Source: Parafrankia elaeagni (GTDB taxonomy: Bacteria > Actinomycetota > Actinomycetes > Frankiales > Frankiaceae). Taken from it: DNA of 64,000 nucleotides. Where the stretch lies: assembly GCF_000374165.1 (NCBI RefSeq), contig NZ_KB893750.1, positions 118,662-182,661 of the forward strand, given 5' to 3'. Below are positions 51,770 to 60,315 of this stretch, piece after piece; position 1 is the stretch's first letter, and every line of letters starts with the position of its first letter. The notes below the pieces were generated by a model. The model did no database searches. It was not told the DNA's origin and saw only the letters and a program-made list of their open reading frames with translations. The translations under genes were made by a program, and so were the position numbers.

Positions 51770-52675
51770 GTGATCGCCGTACTCGTCGGCATGGCCGCGG
51801 CCTTCGCCATGATCGCACTCGTGGTGGGCGTCATCGGTCTGGTACGCGGCCAGGTGGCAAGCCTCAGCATCGACGACCGGCCGGTCGCGGGCCTGGTCAC
51901 CGCGGTCGGCTTCACGATCGCCGTCGCGGCGTTCGGTGCGCTGGCGCCGGACGAGGAACGACACGACGCGACGATCGCCGCGCCTCCGCTGGGCACCGCC
52001 ACCACCGTCCAACCTGCTCCGGAGCCGCTCGGGCGGAGCCGCGCCGATCTGGCGACCGGGTTGCCGCGGGCGTCCGCTCGGCAGTTCCCCGACGGGTCTG
52101 GCGGTGCTGCGGACGGCAGCGCGACCGTGCGGACCCCGCTGCCGGACGCGACCACTGCGCCGGGTGGGACCGCGGCCAGCCAGAGCACCCAGAGCACCCA
52201 GAGCACCCAGCGCGGCCAGGCTGGCCCTGGCGGTGGGCCGGCGCTCGGGACCTCCGCACCCGGACAGAGCCCGGGCATCGGCGGACCGACACCCACTTCC
52301 ACCCCGTCCGACGGCGGGTCGGGCCGGCCGGCAGCGCCTGGGCAGGCGTCGCCCGGCTACCGGGGAGCCCGCGGCAGCGGAACGACACCCGGCCCGGGCG
52401 GAGGACCGGGATCGCCGGGGGTGGGTGACGCGGCGCCGCCTGGCGGCGCCTCCGCGCCGGGAAACAACGGGACGGGTGGTACCAGTGGTATCGACGAGCG
52501 GGGCGTGGACGAGGGGACGGAGCCGCCGGGCCCGGCGAGCCCCGGGCCCATTCCCGGTTCAGTGCCGCACCCGGCGCCCTGGTGTGACGACGAAGGGCTC
52601 GGCGGGATCGACGTGGGACTCCCGGATGTCCGGGTCAGGGACGTCTTTCCGGAGCTGACCGGCCAGTGCGGCTGA
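51770..52675 (+). CDS. Membrane-anchored Gly/Pro/Ser-rich protein, paralogue of the preceding gene
   Basis: A 301-residue protein. Two N-terminal helices (IAVLVGMAAAFAMIALVVGVIGLV and GLVTAVGFTIAVAAFGAL) carry GLVRG and DDRPVAGLVT, matching the layout of the gene at 49999. Residues 75-270 are a disordered linker with STQ triplets (9-bp DNA repeats near 52183-52211) and many Gly/Pro. The last 30 residues (PWCDDEGLGGIDVGLPDVRVRDVFPELTGQCG) contain two Cys and may form a small disulfide-bonded cap. GTG 51770 follows GGGGAC. It has no histone-like tail, so the two paralogues diverged at the C-terminus. Function unknown. Confidence 0.72.
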   Translation: MIAVLVGMAAAFAMIALVVGVIGLVRGQVASLSIDDRPVAGLVTAVGFTIAVAAFGALAPDEERHDATIAAPPLGTATTVQPAPEPLGRSRADLATGLPRASARQFPDGSGGAADGSATVRTPLPDATTAPGGTAASQSTQSTQSTQRGQAGPGGGPALGTSAPGQSPGIGGPTPTSTPSDGGSGRPAAPGQASPGYRGARGSGTTPGPGGGPGSPGVGDAAPPGGASAPGNNGTGGTSGIDERGVDEGTEPPGPASPGPIPGSVPHPAPWCDDEGLGGIDVGLPDVRVRDVFPELTGQCG

Positions 52676-52746
52676 CGGCTGTGGCTGACGGCCGCGCCCT
52701 GACGGCGGTATCCGAGGCCCGAGGGATGCGCCTGGTGGTAGGCCGC

Positions 52747-53295
52747 TCAGGCGAGGGGCCGCGGCACAGCGGCCCGTGCCGCGGCGAGCGCGGTGATCGA
52801 GGCGATGTTGCCGGCGGCCCAGGCGTCGAGCTGGGTGGGTAGCTCGGCGAGCGCCGAGTCCAGCACGAACACCCCGCGCGTCGGGCAGGACGCGCCGATC
52901 TCGACCAGCAGCGGCCGCAGGTGGACCTCGAGCGCCAGCGCGTGCTCGGGGGCGCCCGCGACCAGTACGGGAACTGTCGGCACCCCGGCCAGCTCGCCCT
53001 GGCCGATCTGGTCGAGGAACAGCTTGAGCAGGCCGGTGTAGGTGGCCTTGTAGGTGGGGGTCGCCACGATCAGGACGTCCGCCGTTTTCATGGACGTGAC
53101 AGCGGCCTTCACCGCGGGGTTGCCCCAGCCGAGCAGCCCCGGGCCGAGCTCGCTGACCTCGAGGACCTCACTCACTGCCTCGACCTCGGCGGGAAACGCG
53201 GCCACGACCTGATCCGCCACCGCCTCCGCCACCGACCGGGTGCGCGACTTCGGCCTGGGGTTGCCAACGACACTCAGAACGCGGCGCTGCGGCAT
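52747..53295 (-). CDS. NADPH-dependent FMN reductase
   Basis: A 182-residue flavodoxin-like reductase that should pass NAD(P)H electrons to FMN. The start VLSVVGNPRPKSRTRSVAEAVADQVV holds the flavin-phosphate loop; ADVLIVATPTYKATYTGLLKLFLDQIG is the second family signature. The C-terminal third has VPVLVAGAPEHALALEVHLRPLLVEIGA. ATG 53295 is preceded by AGAAGG. It lies 34 bp after the flavin reductase gene on the same strand, so the pair is an operon supplying reduced flavin, likely to an oxygenase elsewhere. Confidence 0.92.
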   Translation of the reverse strand: MPQRRVLSVVGNPRPKSRTRSVAEAVADQVVAAFPAEVEAVSEVLEVSELGPGLLGWGNPAVKAAVTSMKTADVLIVATPTYKATYTGLLKLFLDQIGQGELAGVPTVPVLVAGAPEHALALEVHLRPLLVEIGASCPTRGVFVLDSALAELPTQLDAWAAGNIASITALAAARAAVPRPLA

Positions 53296-53329
53296 GGGAC
53301 GACCCTTCTGTGGTTCGCGCGACTCGGTT

Positions 53330-53887
53330 TCAGCGACGTGCCGAGAACTGACCGTAGGCGCCCCGGAAGTACAGCAGTGGTTCGCCGGCGTCCGCGGCGC
53401 CCAGGCGCTCGACCAGGCCAAGAATGATCACATGATCGCCGGCCTCGTACTCACGGTGCAGGGAGCACTCCATCCATGCGAGGGCCCCGTGGAGGATGGG
53501 TGCCCCGTTTTCGCCCGGCGTCCAGCCTATCCCGCGCCACTTGTCGGTGCCGCTCATTGCGAACTGCTGGGATATCGACTCCTGAGAGTTGTCGAGCACA
53601 TTCACGCAGAAGCGGCCGTTCGACCGGATCCGCGGGTAGCTCGTGGACGTCCGAGCCGGTAGAAACATGATCAATGGCGGGTCCAGGGAGGCGCTGCTGA
53701 ATGACTGACAGGTCATTCCGACGGGTTCGGCGCCAATGACGGCGGTGACAATCACGATCCCGGAGCAGAAGTGACCGAGAACGGTACGGAAATCCGCCGC
53801 CTCGGTAGCGGTGAAGACTCTCGGCGGTGGGATCGTCCCCGCCGGGGGCTGGCGCTGCGTGATCACGCCACGCGCTGCCTGGGTCAT
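53330..53887 (-). CDS. Flavin reductase family protein (HpaC-like)
   Basis: A 185-residue split-barrel FMN-binding enzyme. Typical motifs: FRTVLGHFCSGIVIVTAV, PVGMTCQSFSSASLDPPLIMFLPARTS, RFCVNVLDNSQESISQQFA, AGDHVIILGLVERL and LLYFRGAYGQF at the end. It either reduces flavin for a two-component monooxygenase or acts itself as an oxidoreductase. ATG 53887 has a GGAGG site. It starts the two-gene operon divergent from the FkbH-type genes; a 15-bp palindrome lies in the shared region. No monooxygenase partner is visible in the window. Confidence 0.93.
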   Translation of the reverse strand: MTQAARGVITQRQPPAGTIPPPRVFTATEAADFRTVLGHFCSGIVIVTAVIGAEPVGMTCQSFSSASLDPPLIMFLPARTSTSYPRIRSNGRFCVNVLDNSQESISQQFAMSGTDKWRGIGWTPGENGAPILHGALAWMECSLHREYEAGDHVIILGLVERLGAADAGEPLLYFRGAYGQFSARR

Positions 53888-54050
53888 CGGTGCCTCCGCG
53901 GGTTGGGCCGGGCCGGCGCCGATCGTTGGAGACCGGACGTGCGCCGGCGAACAGTGCCACGAGATCCCGCGAGTTCCGTCCGTCATCCGTGCCGGCCGAG
54001 TTCTCGCGGGCCACACTCGTACGCTCACGCCCGCAGGTGTCACGGCTGTT

Positions 54051-54065
54051 ACACCACAGTGGTGT
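54051..54065. promoter_or_regulatory. 15-bp palindrome on the flavin-reductase side
   Basis: ACACCAC and GTGGTGT flank a single central A. It lies 164-178 bp upstream of the flavin reductase ATG. Candidate dimer-binding site; no regulator gene is adjacent. Confidence 0.45.
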
Positions 54066-54402
54066 GCCCGTTGCGCTGTCTGCTGCCGCCAAGGTCGCCT
54101 GGTTTGTCGGCGGCGGCGGGGGGAATCTCCCGAATTCCGCTGGCCCGGCGATGACGTCCGGCGGGTGGCGTGGGTCAGGACGTCCGCCGGTGCGGGGGGC
54201 GTGCCGGGCCAGGCCGGGCCAGGCCGGACGGGTGTAGGCGCCGGAACCGGCGCCGGCTCCGGCGCGGGGTGGTCCGGGGTCGGTCCGTAAACGGCCGTCG
54301 GACCCGGAAGCGACTGTCCGCCGATCGGTGGTTGTCCGTTGATGTGTGGTCGTCCAGTGGCTTCTCGGATGGACCGGGGAGATCCCCTGCCGTTGTCCGG
54401 AG

Positions 54403-54418
54403 ACCCTTACGTAAGGGT
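54403..54418. promoter_or_regulatory. 16-bp perfect palindrome upstream of the FkbH-type gene
   Basis: ACCCTTACGTAAGGGT is a perfect 16-bp palindrome 68-83 bp upstream of the ATG at 54486, with an AT-rich core in GC-rich DNA. Such symmetry and position fit a TetR-type operator overlapping the promoter of the FkbH-ACP-transferase operon. Confidence 0.6.
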
Positions 54419-54485
54419 AGAGTTGACTCGCGTCTCCGTGTAGCAGGGCGCTCTGCGACAGGCGCCCGGGGGAGGAATTCGATCC

Positions 54486-56747
54486 ATGGCTGATTCCGAG
54501 CGCCGCAGTGGGCGGAGCATCGCGGAACTGGCGGCGGCCGCCGCCTCGGTCGAGGTCCCGACAGCTGGGCTGTGCCGTGACCTCGCCCTGGCCCACGAGC
54601 GGGCAGGTGATCACACCGCGGCCGTGCGCTGGGCGCTGGCGCTGACCGACGCGGGAGGGGACCTCGCCGGCTGGACGGCAGCCGCCGGTGTGCTGCGCCG
54701 CGCGCTCCCGGCGGCCGACCTGCGGCTGCGGCCGGTGAAGGTCGCTGTGCTCGGCAGCTACACCACCGCGCAGTTCGCCGCGCTGCTGCCGCTGGCCGCG
54801 GCCCGCGCGGGCGTCGCCGTCGAGGTGTACGAGTGCGGCTACGGCCAGTACCGCCAGGAGGTGCTCGACCCCTCCAGCGGCCTGTACGGATTCGGCCCGG
54901 ACGCCGTCGTCCTCGCGGTGCACGCCGGCGACACCGCGCTGCCGGCCTTCGCCGAGGACCCCGACCAGGCGGTCCGCGCCGAGGCGGCCCGTTGGACATC
55001 GCTGTGGGAAATCATCGTCTCCCGGCTGGGCGCCCGCGTCATCCAGCACACCTTCGTCGTACCGGAGGTCGACCCGTTCGGCCACCTGGCCCGGCGCACG
55101 CCCGCGGCGCGTTCCTCGCTCCTCGCCGCGCTCAACACCGCGCTCGGCGAGGCCGCGGCCGGCACGTCGGCCTCAGGCACGTCGACCCCGGGCGCGTCGG
55201 TGGAGGGCGGGCCGGTGGAACGCGGGTTCGCCGGTGTGTCCTTCGTCGACTGCGAGCGCCTCGCCGCGACGGTCGGCAAGCGTGACTGGTTCGACCCCCG
55301 CTACTGGCACCGCGCCAAGCAGGCGGTTGCCCTCGGTCATGTTCCCGCACTGGCCCGGCACACCGCCGCCGTGCTCGGCGCCCAGCTCGGGGTCAGCCGC
55401 AAGTGCCTCGTCCTCGATCTTGACAACACTCTGTGGGGCGGGGTGCTCGGAGAGGAAGGCCTCGCCGGCATCGCGCTGGGCGACGGCCCGGTCGGGGAGG
55501 CCTTCAGCGCGTTCCAGGAGTACATCGCCCTGCTCCGCGACCGCGGCGTGATCCTCGCCGTGTGCTCGAAGAACAACGACGCTGACGCCCGCGAGGCCTT
55601 CGAGCGGCACCCCGCCATGCGGCTGCGGCTCGGCGACATCGCGATGTTCAGCGCGTCCTGGGACGACAAGCCGACCCAGATCCGCCGCATCGCGCACACG
55701 CTCGGCATCGGGCTGGAGTCGCTGGTGTTCGTCGACGACAACCCGGCCGAGCGTGAGGTGGTCAGGCAGCTGCTGCCCGAGGTCGACGTGATCGCGCTGC
55801 CGCGGGACCCCCACGAGTACGTGCGCGCACTCGCCGACTACCCGTTCTTCGAACCAGGCGTCCTCACGTCGGAGGACACCTCCCGCACCGAGCAGTACCG
55901 GGCCCGCGCCCAGGCGGCAGAGCTGGCTGCGTCGGCGTCCTCCCTGGAGGAGTTCCACCGCGGGCTGGAGATGACCGCGACCGTGGTGCCGCTCGACGAG
56001 CTGACGCTGCCACGGGTCGTGCAGCTCATCGGGAAGACGAACCAGTTCAACCTGACGACCCGGCGCCGGGGTGCGGCGGAGGTCGCCGAGCTGGCGGCTG
56101 ATCCCTCGTCGGTCGTCCTCTGCCTGCGGCTGGCCGACCGCTTCGCCGACCACGGACTGGTGGCAGTGGTGATCGCCCGCCGGCAGCGGGAGACCGGAGC
56201 CGCGGCTGTCGCCGGGGCCGGGGCCGGGGCCGGTGACAGTGCCGAGGCTGATCTGACGGTGCTGGACGTGGACACCTGGCTGATGAGCTGCCGGGTCATC
56301 GGCCGCACGCTCGAGAACGAGATCGCCGGGCTGATCGTCGAGGAGGCTCGTCGCCTCGGGTGCGCCGCGGTGCGGGGCCACTACCTGCCGACGGCGAAGA
56401 ACGCCCTGGTGGCGGATCTCTATCCCCGGCTGGGCTTCGACCCGATCGGCAGCCGCGGCAGCGGCGGCAGCGGCGAGGGCGGCGAGGGTGCGGACGGCGC
56501 TCCGGGGGGTGAGCGCACCGACTGGCTGCTGCCCGTGACGCACGCGCAGCGCAGTCCCGGCCTCATCCGGATCGTCGACGGCCGCCCGGCCGGTGACAGC
56601 CGGTGCGGGCCTGGCCGACAGGAACCTGGTCCCCAGCCACCGCGGTCGCGTGAACTGCCCGAACCCCGGCCGCACACGGTCGGGACCGCGGAGTCGAGTG
56701 CCTCGGCGCCAATCATGGAACGAGCGATGGAGGAGGTGGCCGGCTGA
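54486..56747 (+). CDS. FkbH-like HAD-IIIC protein (glyceryl-ACP synthase/phosphatase type)
   Basis: A 753-residue protein. Residues about 1-290 form the N-terminal region of FkbH-type proteins (PVKVAVLGSYTTAQFAALLPL, GYGQYRQEVLDPSSGLYGFGPDAVVLAVHAG). The HAD domain starts CLVLDLDNTLWGGVLGEEG, with the DxDxT catalytic motif, then LAVCSKNNDADAREAF and LVFVDDNPAEREVVRQL. A GNAT-like C-terminal part has IGKTNQFNLTTRR, LADRFADHGLVAVVI and WLMSCRVIGRTLENEI. Known relatives take 1,3-bisphosphoglycerate, remove phosphate and load glyceryl onto an ACP. A Gly/Pro-rich tail of about 100 residues is extra. GGGGGAGG precedes the ATG. It is coupled to the ACP gene by a one-base stop/start overlap. Confidence 0.93.
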   Translation: MADSERRSGRSIAELAAAAASVEVPTAGLCRDLALAHERAGDHTAAVRWALALTDAGGDLAGWTAAAGVLRRALPAADLRLRPVKVAVLGSYTTAQFAALLPLAAARAGVAVEVYECGYGQYRQEVLDPSSGLYGFGPDAVVLAVHAGDTALPAFAEDPDQAVRAEAARWTSLWEIIVSRLGARVIQHTFVVPEVDPFGHLARRTPAARSSLLAALNTALGEAAAGTSASGTSTPGASVEGGPVERGFAGVSFVDCERLAATVGKRDWFDPRYWHRAKQAVALGHVPALARHTAAVLGAQLGVSRKCLVLDLDNTLWGGVLGEEGLAGIALGDGPVGEAFSAFQEYIALLRDRGVILAVCSKNNDADAREAFERHPAMRLRLGDIAMFSASWDDKPTQIRRIAHTLGIGLESLVFVDDNPAEREVVRQLLPEVDVIALPRDPHEYVRALADYPFFEPGVLTSEDTSRTEQYRARAQAAELAASASSLEEFHRGLEMTATVVPLDELTLPRVVQLIGKTNQFNLTTRRRGAAEVAELAADPSSVVLCLRLADRFADHGLVAVVIARRQRETGAAAVAGAGAGAGDSAEADLTVLDVDTWLMSCRVIGRTLENEIAGLIVEEARRLGCAAVRGHYLPTAKNALVADLYPRLGFDPIGSRGSGGSGEGGEGADGAPGGERTDWLLPVTHAQRSPGLIRIVDGRPAGDSRCGPGRQEPGPQPPRSRELPEPRPHTVGTAESSASAPIMERAMEEVAG

Positions 56748-56983
56748 TGGTGCACGAGCGCCTCACCCAGGTCTTTCGGGAGATCTTCAGCGACGACGAA
56801 CTGGTCGTCTCCGACACCACCACGTCGGACCAGGTTCCCGGCTGGGACTCCCTGGCCCACATCAACCTGATCTACGCGGTGGAGAGCGAGTTCGGCGTCC
56901 AGATTCCCGACGAGCGGCTGGGCTCGTTCGCGAATGTCGGTGAGCTGCGGACCTGCATCGAGGAACTCAGCAGTGTCGGGTGA
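56747..56983 (+). CDS. Acyl carrier protein
   Basis: A 78-residue carrier. The phosphopantetheine site is Ser35 in VPGWDSLAHINLIYAVE, followed by an acidic helix (EFGVQIPDERL). The GWDSL variant is typical of ACPs encoded beside FkbH-like proteins. Its ATG shares a base with the preceding stop (TGATG), so the two are made together. It most likely carries a glyceryl or other C2-C3 unit rather than fatty acids. Confidence 0.95.
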   Translation: MVHERLTQVFREIFSDDELVVSDTTTSDQVPGWDSLAHINLIYAVESEFGVQIPDERLGSFANVGELRTCIEELSSVG

Positions 56984-57533
56984 GCGGCTTTCGCTGCGAG
57001 AGCAGCTACGCGAGGACAGGGCCGTCCACTACGGCTCCTGGCTGCACCCCGGCTACCAGGCGCTGGCCGTCCACCGGTTCGGCCGGTGGTGCCGGGAGCG
57101 CGGCGGGGTCGTCGGGCGGCTCGGCACGCTTGCCTTCAGGGCCGTGAACAACATCGTCATCCGTAACCTGCACGGCACCGAGATCTCCGTCGATGCGGCG
57201 ATCGGGCGTCGGGTGCTCATCGGACACCACCAGGCGCTCATGATCCCGCGCCACTGCGTGATCGGCGACGACACGATCCTCCGCCACGGAGTGACCATCG
57301 GCTACGCGAACCCGCAGGCGCCCCCCGACGCCGTCCCGAAGATCGGCTCCCGGGTGGACATCGCGCCGGGTGCCCACCTGATCGGGCCGATCACCATCGG
57401 CGACGACGTCCGGATCGGGCCCGGCTCGATCGTGACCGTGGACGTCCCGGCCGGGTCGACCGTTTTCGCCGCACCGGCGCGGATCATGCGTCCGGCGGCT
57501 GCTGCGGCTGCGGCTGCGGCTCCTCCCTCGTGA
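56973..57533 (+). CDS. Hexapeptide-repeat acyltransferase (serine O-acetyltransferase-like)
   Basis: A 186-residue left-handed beta-helix transferase. The N-terminal helices (SLREQLREDRAVHYGSWLHPGYQALAVHRFG) resemble CysE-like enzymes. The coil motifs are GTEISVDAAIGRRVLIGHHQALMI, VIGDDTILRHGVTIGYAN, IGSRVDIAPGAHLIGPITIGDDVRIGPGSIVTVDVP. Its GTG lies 11 bp inside the ACP gene, after GAGGA, so it belongs to the same operon. It may move an acyl group from the ACP to a sugar or amino acid, which is inference from context. A poly-Ala tail ends the protein. True CysE is usually beside cysK, which is not the case here. Confidence 0.9.
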   Translation: MSGERLSLREQLREDRAVHYGSWLHPGYQALAVHRFGRWCRERGGVVGRLGTLAFRAVNNIVIRNLHGTEISVDAAIGRRVLIGHHQALMIPRHCVIGDDTILRHGVTIGYANPQAPPDAVPKIGSRVDIAPGAHLIGPITIGDDVRIGPGSIVTVDVPAGSTVFAAPARIMRPAAAAAAAAAPPS

Positions 57534-57740
57534 GTGACGAGGCCATCGTGACGCCGTGCCGCTCCGCCTCTGCGGACCGGGTCGGGCCTGGTCGCATCGG
57601 GGGAGTGCCGACCCTGCCGTGACCGCGAGCGCCGCTGGCGCGATGTCGGCGCCGCGGGTGAGCGCACGATTCCAGCCGCCGCGCAGGACACGACGAGGAT
57701 GACCGTGGTTGCGACGCCGTTTGAGACACCTGCTGGCGGG

Positions 57741-57772
57741 CGGTGGCCGGGCTGTGGCGGGCCCGGCCACCG
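57741..57772. terminator. Hairpin between convergent acyltransferase and MMPL genes
   Basis: Perfect 12-bp arms (57741-57752, 57761-57772) with an 8-nt loop lie between two converging stops (57533 and 57792). It can serve both transcripts. Confidence 0.7.
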
Positions 57773-57791
57773 GTGCCTCACCGGCGGTGCC

Positions 57792-60155
57792 TCACCGGCC
57801 GCCCGCCGGCCGTTGCGGATGGGCGGCCGCCGCCTGCGGGTGGGCAGTCGGCGGCTGCGCGGCCACGGTCGCGGCAGCGACCGCCGCCTGCGGTCGGGCG
57901 TCGTGCGCAGGCGGCGTCCCCTGTTCGGACAGCCCGAACCGGGCGCCGAGTCGGCGTACCGGAGCCGGCGCCCACCAGCTCGCGTGGCCGGTGATCCGCA
58001 GCAGGGCCGGTGCGAGCAACGCCCGCAGCACGCAGGCGTCCAGCAGGACCGCGAGGGCGAGACCCGTCCCGAGCAGCTTGATGCTGGTGACTGACGAGGT
58101 GATGAACCCGGCGAACACCGTGGCCAGCAGCAGTGCGGCGAAGGTGACGATGCGACCGGTATGACGCATCCCGCTGACGATCGCCGCGGCCGGATCGCCG
58201 GTGCGGTCGTAGTCCTCGCGTACGCGGGCCAGCAGGAACACCGTGTAGTCCATCGACACACCGAAGGCCACGCAGAAGACAAGTACCGGCATGGCCGCCG
58301 GCACCGACCCGACCGCGGTGAAGCCCAGCAGACCGGACAGGTTGCCGTCCTGGAACACCCACACCAGGACGCCGAACGTCGCGCCGAGCCCCAACACGTT
58401 GAGCAGCAGCGCCTGCAACGGCACAAGCACCGAGCCGAGCATTGCGACCAGCGCCAGCAGCGTGACGGTCGCGATGAAGCCACCGACGAGCGGGAGCCGG
58501 GAGAGCAGCGCGTCGGTGGTGTCGACCTGCGCGGCCGTCGGGCCGCCGACCAGCGTCAGGAAGGGCGGGCGCAGATCTCGGACGTCGTCCAGGAGCGCCT
58601 CGGCCCGGGCCGAGTTCGGGTCAACCGTCGGGACCACCGAGAGATACGCGGCGTCCCCGACGACGCGGGGTGCGGTCACTCGCGCCACGTCCGGCAGCGC
58701 CGCCAGCTCCGCGGCGAAGGCGTCCAGGCTCGCCGCGGAGCTGGCGCCGGCCCCGCCCGCCGCTGCGCCCAGACCCGTCGCGACGACGTCGAAAGCCCCG
58801 CTCTCCCGCCCGTCGAACTCCTGGCGGATGACCTCGGCCGCCTGACGGGACGCGCTGGAGGTCGGCAGGTTGCGGTCGTCATAGACGCCGAGCGTGAGCT
58901 GGCCGACCGGCAGCGCGAGCACCAGCAGGACCCCGACGACGAGCATCGCGACCACCACCGGACGTCGCATCACCGCACCGGCGAGGGGCACCCAGAACCC
59001 GCCGGTGTCGGTGGCTGCGCGGCGCCCGCGCGGAATCATCCGATCGCCGACCAAGGCCACGGCGGCCGGGACGACCAACACGGTGAACAGGGCAGCCAGC
59101 ACCGTGGCGATGACGCCGGCAACGGCCATCGTGCGCAGGAACGGCACCGGGAACATCGCCAGCGCCAGCAGTGAGACAGCCACCGTCGCCGCCGAGAACA
59201 TGATCGTCCGACCGGACACCCGGACTGCCGTGGCCATCGCGGCGTCCCGGTCCGCCGCCGTGTTTCGGTCCGCCGCGGTGGCCCGGCCTGTCGCGGCGTC
59301 CCGGCCCGGTGTCTTGGCCAGCTCCTCCCGGTACCGCGCGATCAGCAGCAGCACGTAGTCGATGGACAGCCCGAGCCCGAGCCCGACGACGATGTTGGTG
59401 CTGAACGTCGTCACCTGGATGACGCCGGCCAGCAGGCCCATCAGCGCGATGCCACCGAGCACGGTCAGCATGCCGACGGCGACCGGGACGAGTGCGACCC
59501 GCACGCCGCGCAGGAACAGCACCAGCAGCACCATGATCAACGGTAGGGCGACCAGCTCGGCGCGCAGCAGGTCCGTCGCGGTCCGGTCGCCCACCTCGGC
59601 CGCGACGACGTCGGGACCGGTCACGCTGACCGTGGCCGCCGGGGTGGAACGGCGCAGCCGCTCGGCGAGGTCGCCTGCCAGGGAGGCCCGTTCGCCGTCG
59701 TCGCCGCGCAGGCTTGCCACCACGAGCGCGTGCCGGCCGTCGGCGGAGCACAGCGTCCCGCCCGCCGAGCTCGCGGAATCCCAGCAGGAGACGACCGACG
59801 CGACCGCCGGTTCGGCGGCGAGCAGGTCGCGGACCAGGGAGCCCTCCGCGACGAGCGCCGGCGCATCCACCGGCCGCATCGCCTCCGGGCCCGGCGCACC
59901 GGTGGCGGCGATCACGGCGACCAGACCCGTGGGGGTGTGGTCGAAATGATCCGTCAGCAGGTCGGCCGCCCGGGCGGACTCGCTGTCCGGCGGCGAGACA
60001 CCGCCTTCGGCGAGTGCGCCGCCCGCGACGACGCGCAGTCCCGTCAGCACGGCCAGGCCCAGCAGGACGCAGAGGAGGACGCGCCCTCGGGCAGCCACGA
60101 GCCGCTCGGAGAAGTCGGAGAAGGCGGAGAAGGTGGATGAAGGTCCTGAAGGCAT
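57792..60155 (-). CDS. MMPL-family membrane transporter
   Basis: A 787-residue RND-type transporter of the mycobacterial MmpL class, expected to export lipids or hydrophobic compounds using proton force. Two homologous halves are visible: helix LLCVLLGLAVLTGLRV, outer loop, then IMVLLVLFLRGVRVALVPVAVGMLTV and FSTNIVVGLGLGLSIDYVLLLIARYREEL; and again VVVAMLVVGVLLVLALPV, loop, VFCVAFGVSMDYTVFLLARVREDYDRTGD. The D-Y pairs in the two IDYV/MDYT motifs are the proton relay residues. The C-terminus is a 60-residue Ala/Pro/His-rich tail. ATG 60155 has weak support. It is divergent from a two-component system that may control it. Confidence 0.94.
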   Translation of the reverse strand: MPSGPSSTFSAFSDFSERLVAARGRVLLCVLLGLAVLTGLRVVAGGALAEGGVSPPDSESARAADLLTDHFDHTPTGLVAVIAATGAPGPEAMRPVDAPALVAEGSLVRDLLAAEPAVASVVSCWDSASSAGGTLCSADGRHALVVASLRGDDGERASLAGDLAERLRRSTPAATVSVTGPDVVAAEVGDRTATDLLRAELVALPLIMVLLVLFLRGVRVALVPVAVGMLTVLGGIALMGLLAGVIQVTTFSTNIVVGLGLGLSIDYVLLLIARYREELAKTPGRDAATGRATAADRNTAADRDAAMATAVRVSGRTIMFSAATVAVSLLALAMFPVPFLRTMAVAGVIATVLAALFTVLVVPAAVALVGDRMIPRGRRAATDTGGFWVPLAGAVMRRPVVVAMLVVGVLLVLALPVGQLTLGVYDDRNLPTSSASRQAAEVIRQEFDGRESGAFDVVATGLGAAAGGAGASSAASLDAFAAELAALPDVARVTAPRVVGDAAYLSVVPTVDPNSARAEALLDDVRDLRPPFLTLVGGPTAAQVDTTDALLSRLPLVGGFIATVTLLALVAMLGSVLVPLQALLLNVLGLGATFGVLVWVFQDGNLSGLLGFTAVGSVPAAMPVLVFCVAFGVSMDYTVFLLARVREDYDRTGDPAAAIVSGMRHTGRIVTFAALLLATVFAGFITSSVTSIKLLGTGLALAVLLDACVLRALLAPALLRITGHASWWAPAPVRRLGARFGLSEQGTPPAHDARPQAAVAAATVAAQPPTAHPQAAAAHPQRPAGGR

Positions 60156-60205
60156 GGCCCGAGTAGGCCACCGGCGCCGGCCGGGCACATCCGGCCCGCG
60201 GCCAT

Positions 60206-60237
60206 CAGCCCCCGGGACGTGGGCCGGCCGGGGGCTG
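60206..60237. promoter_or_regulatory. Inverted repeat in the MMPL/kinase divergent promoter region
   Basis: CAGCCCCCGG and CCGGGGGCTG are 10-bp perfect arms with a 12-nt spacer, 51-82 bp upstream of the MMPL start. It could bind the neighbouring response regulator or form an RNA hairpin. Confidence 0.45.
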
Positions 60238-60268
60238 TACCGCGGTCCAGGTGCCCGGACCGTCCTGA

Positions 60269-60299
60269 GTACGAGGCGGCGCACCGGGCCGCCTCGTAC
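60269..60299. promoter_or_regulatory. 12-bp inverted repeat directly before the histidine kinase gene
   Basis: GTACGAGGCGGC and its exact complement flank a 7-nt spacer and end 2-17 bp before the possible starts at 60301 and 60316. Candidate operator for autoregulation, or a leader hairpin limiting translation. Confidence 0.5.
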
Positions 60300-60315
60300 G
60301 GTGAGATGCGTGGGC

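Larger units (their letters stand above)
53888..54485. other. Divergent control region between flavin and FkbH operons
   Basis: 598 bp without a supported gene. It holds two notable palindromes (entries at 54051 and 54403) and, near 54206-54230, a 10-bp tandem repeat of GCCGGGCCAG. Both operons probably have their promoters here. Confidence 0.6.

Noticed and set aside
56973..57533. Serine O-acetyltransferase CysE of cysteine biosynthesis
   Set aside because: The fold matches, but it is embedded in an FkbH-ACP operon with no cysK nearby, so a cysteine role is not supported.
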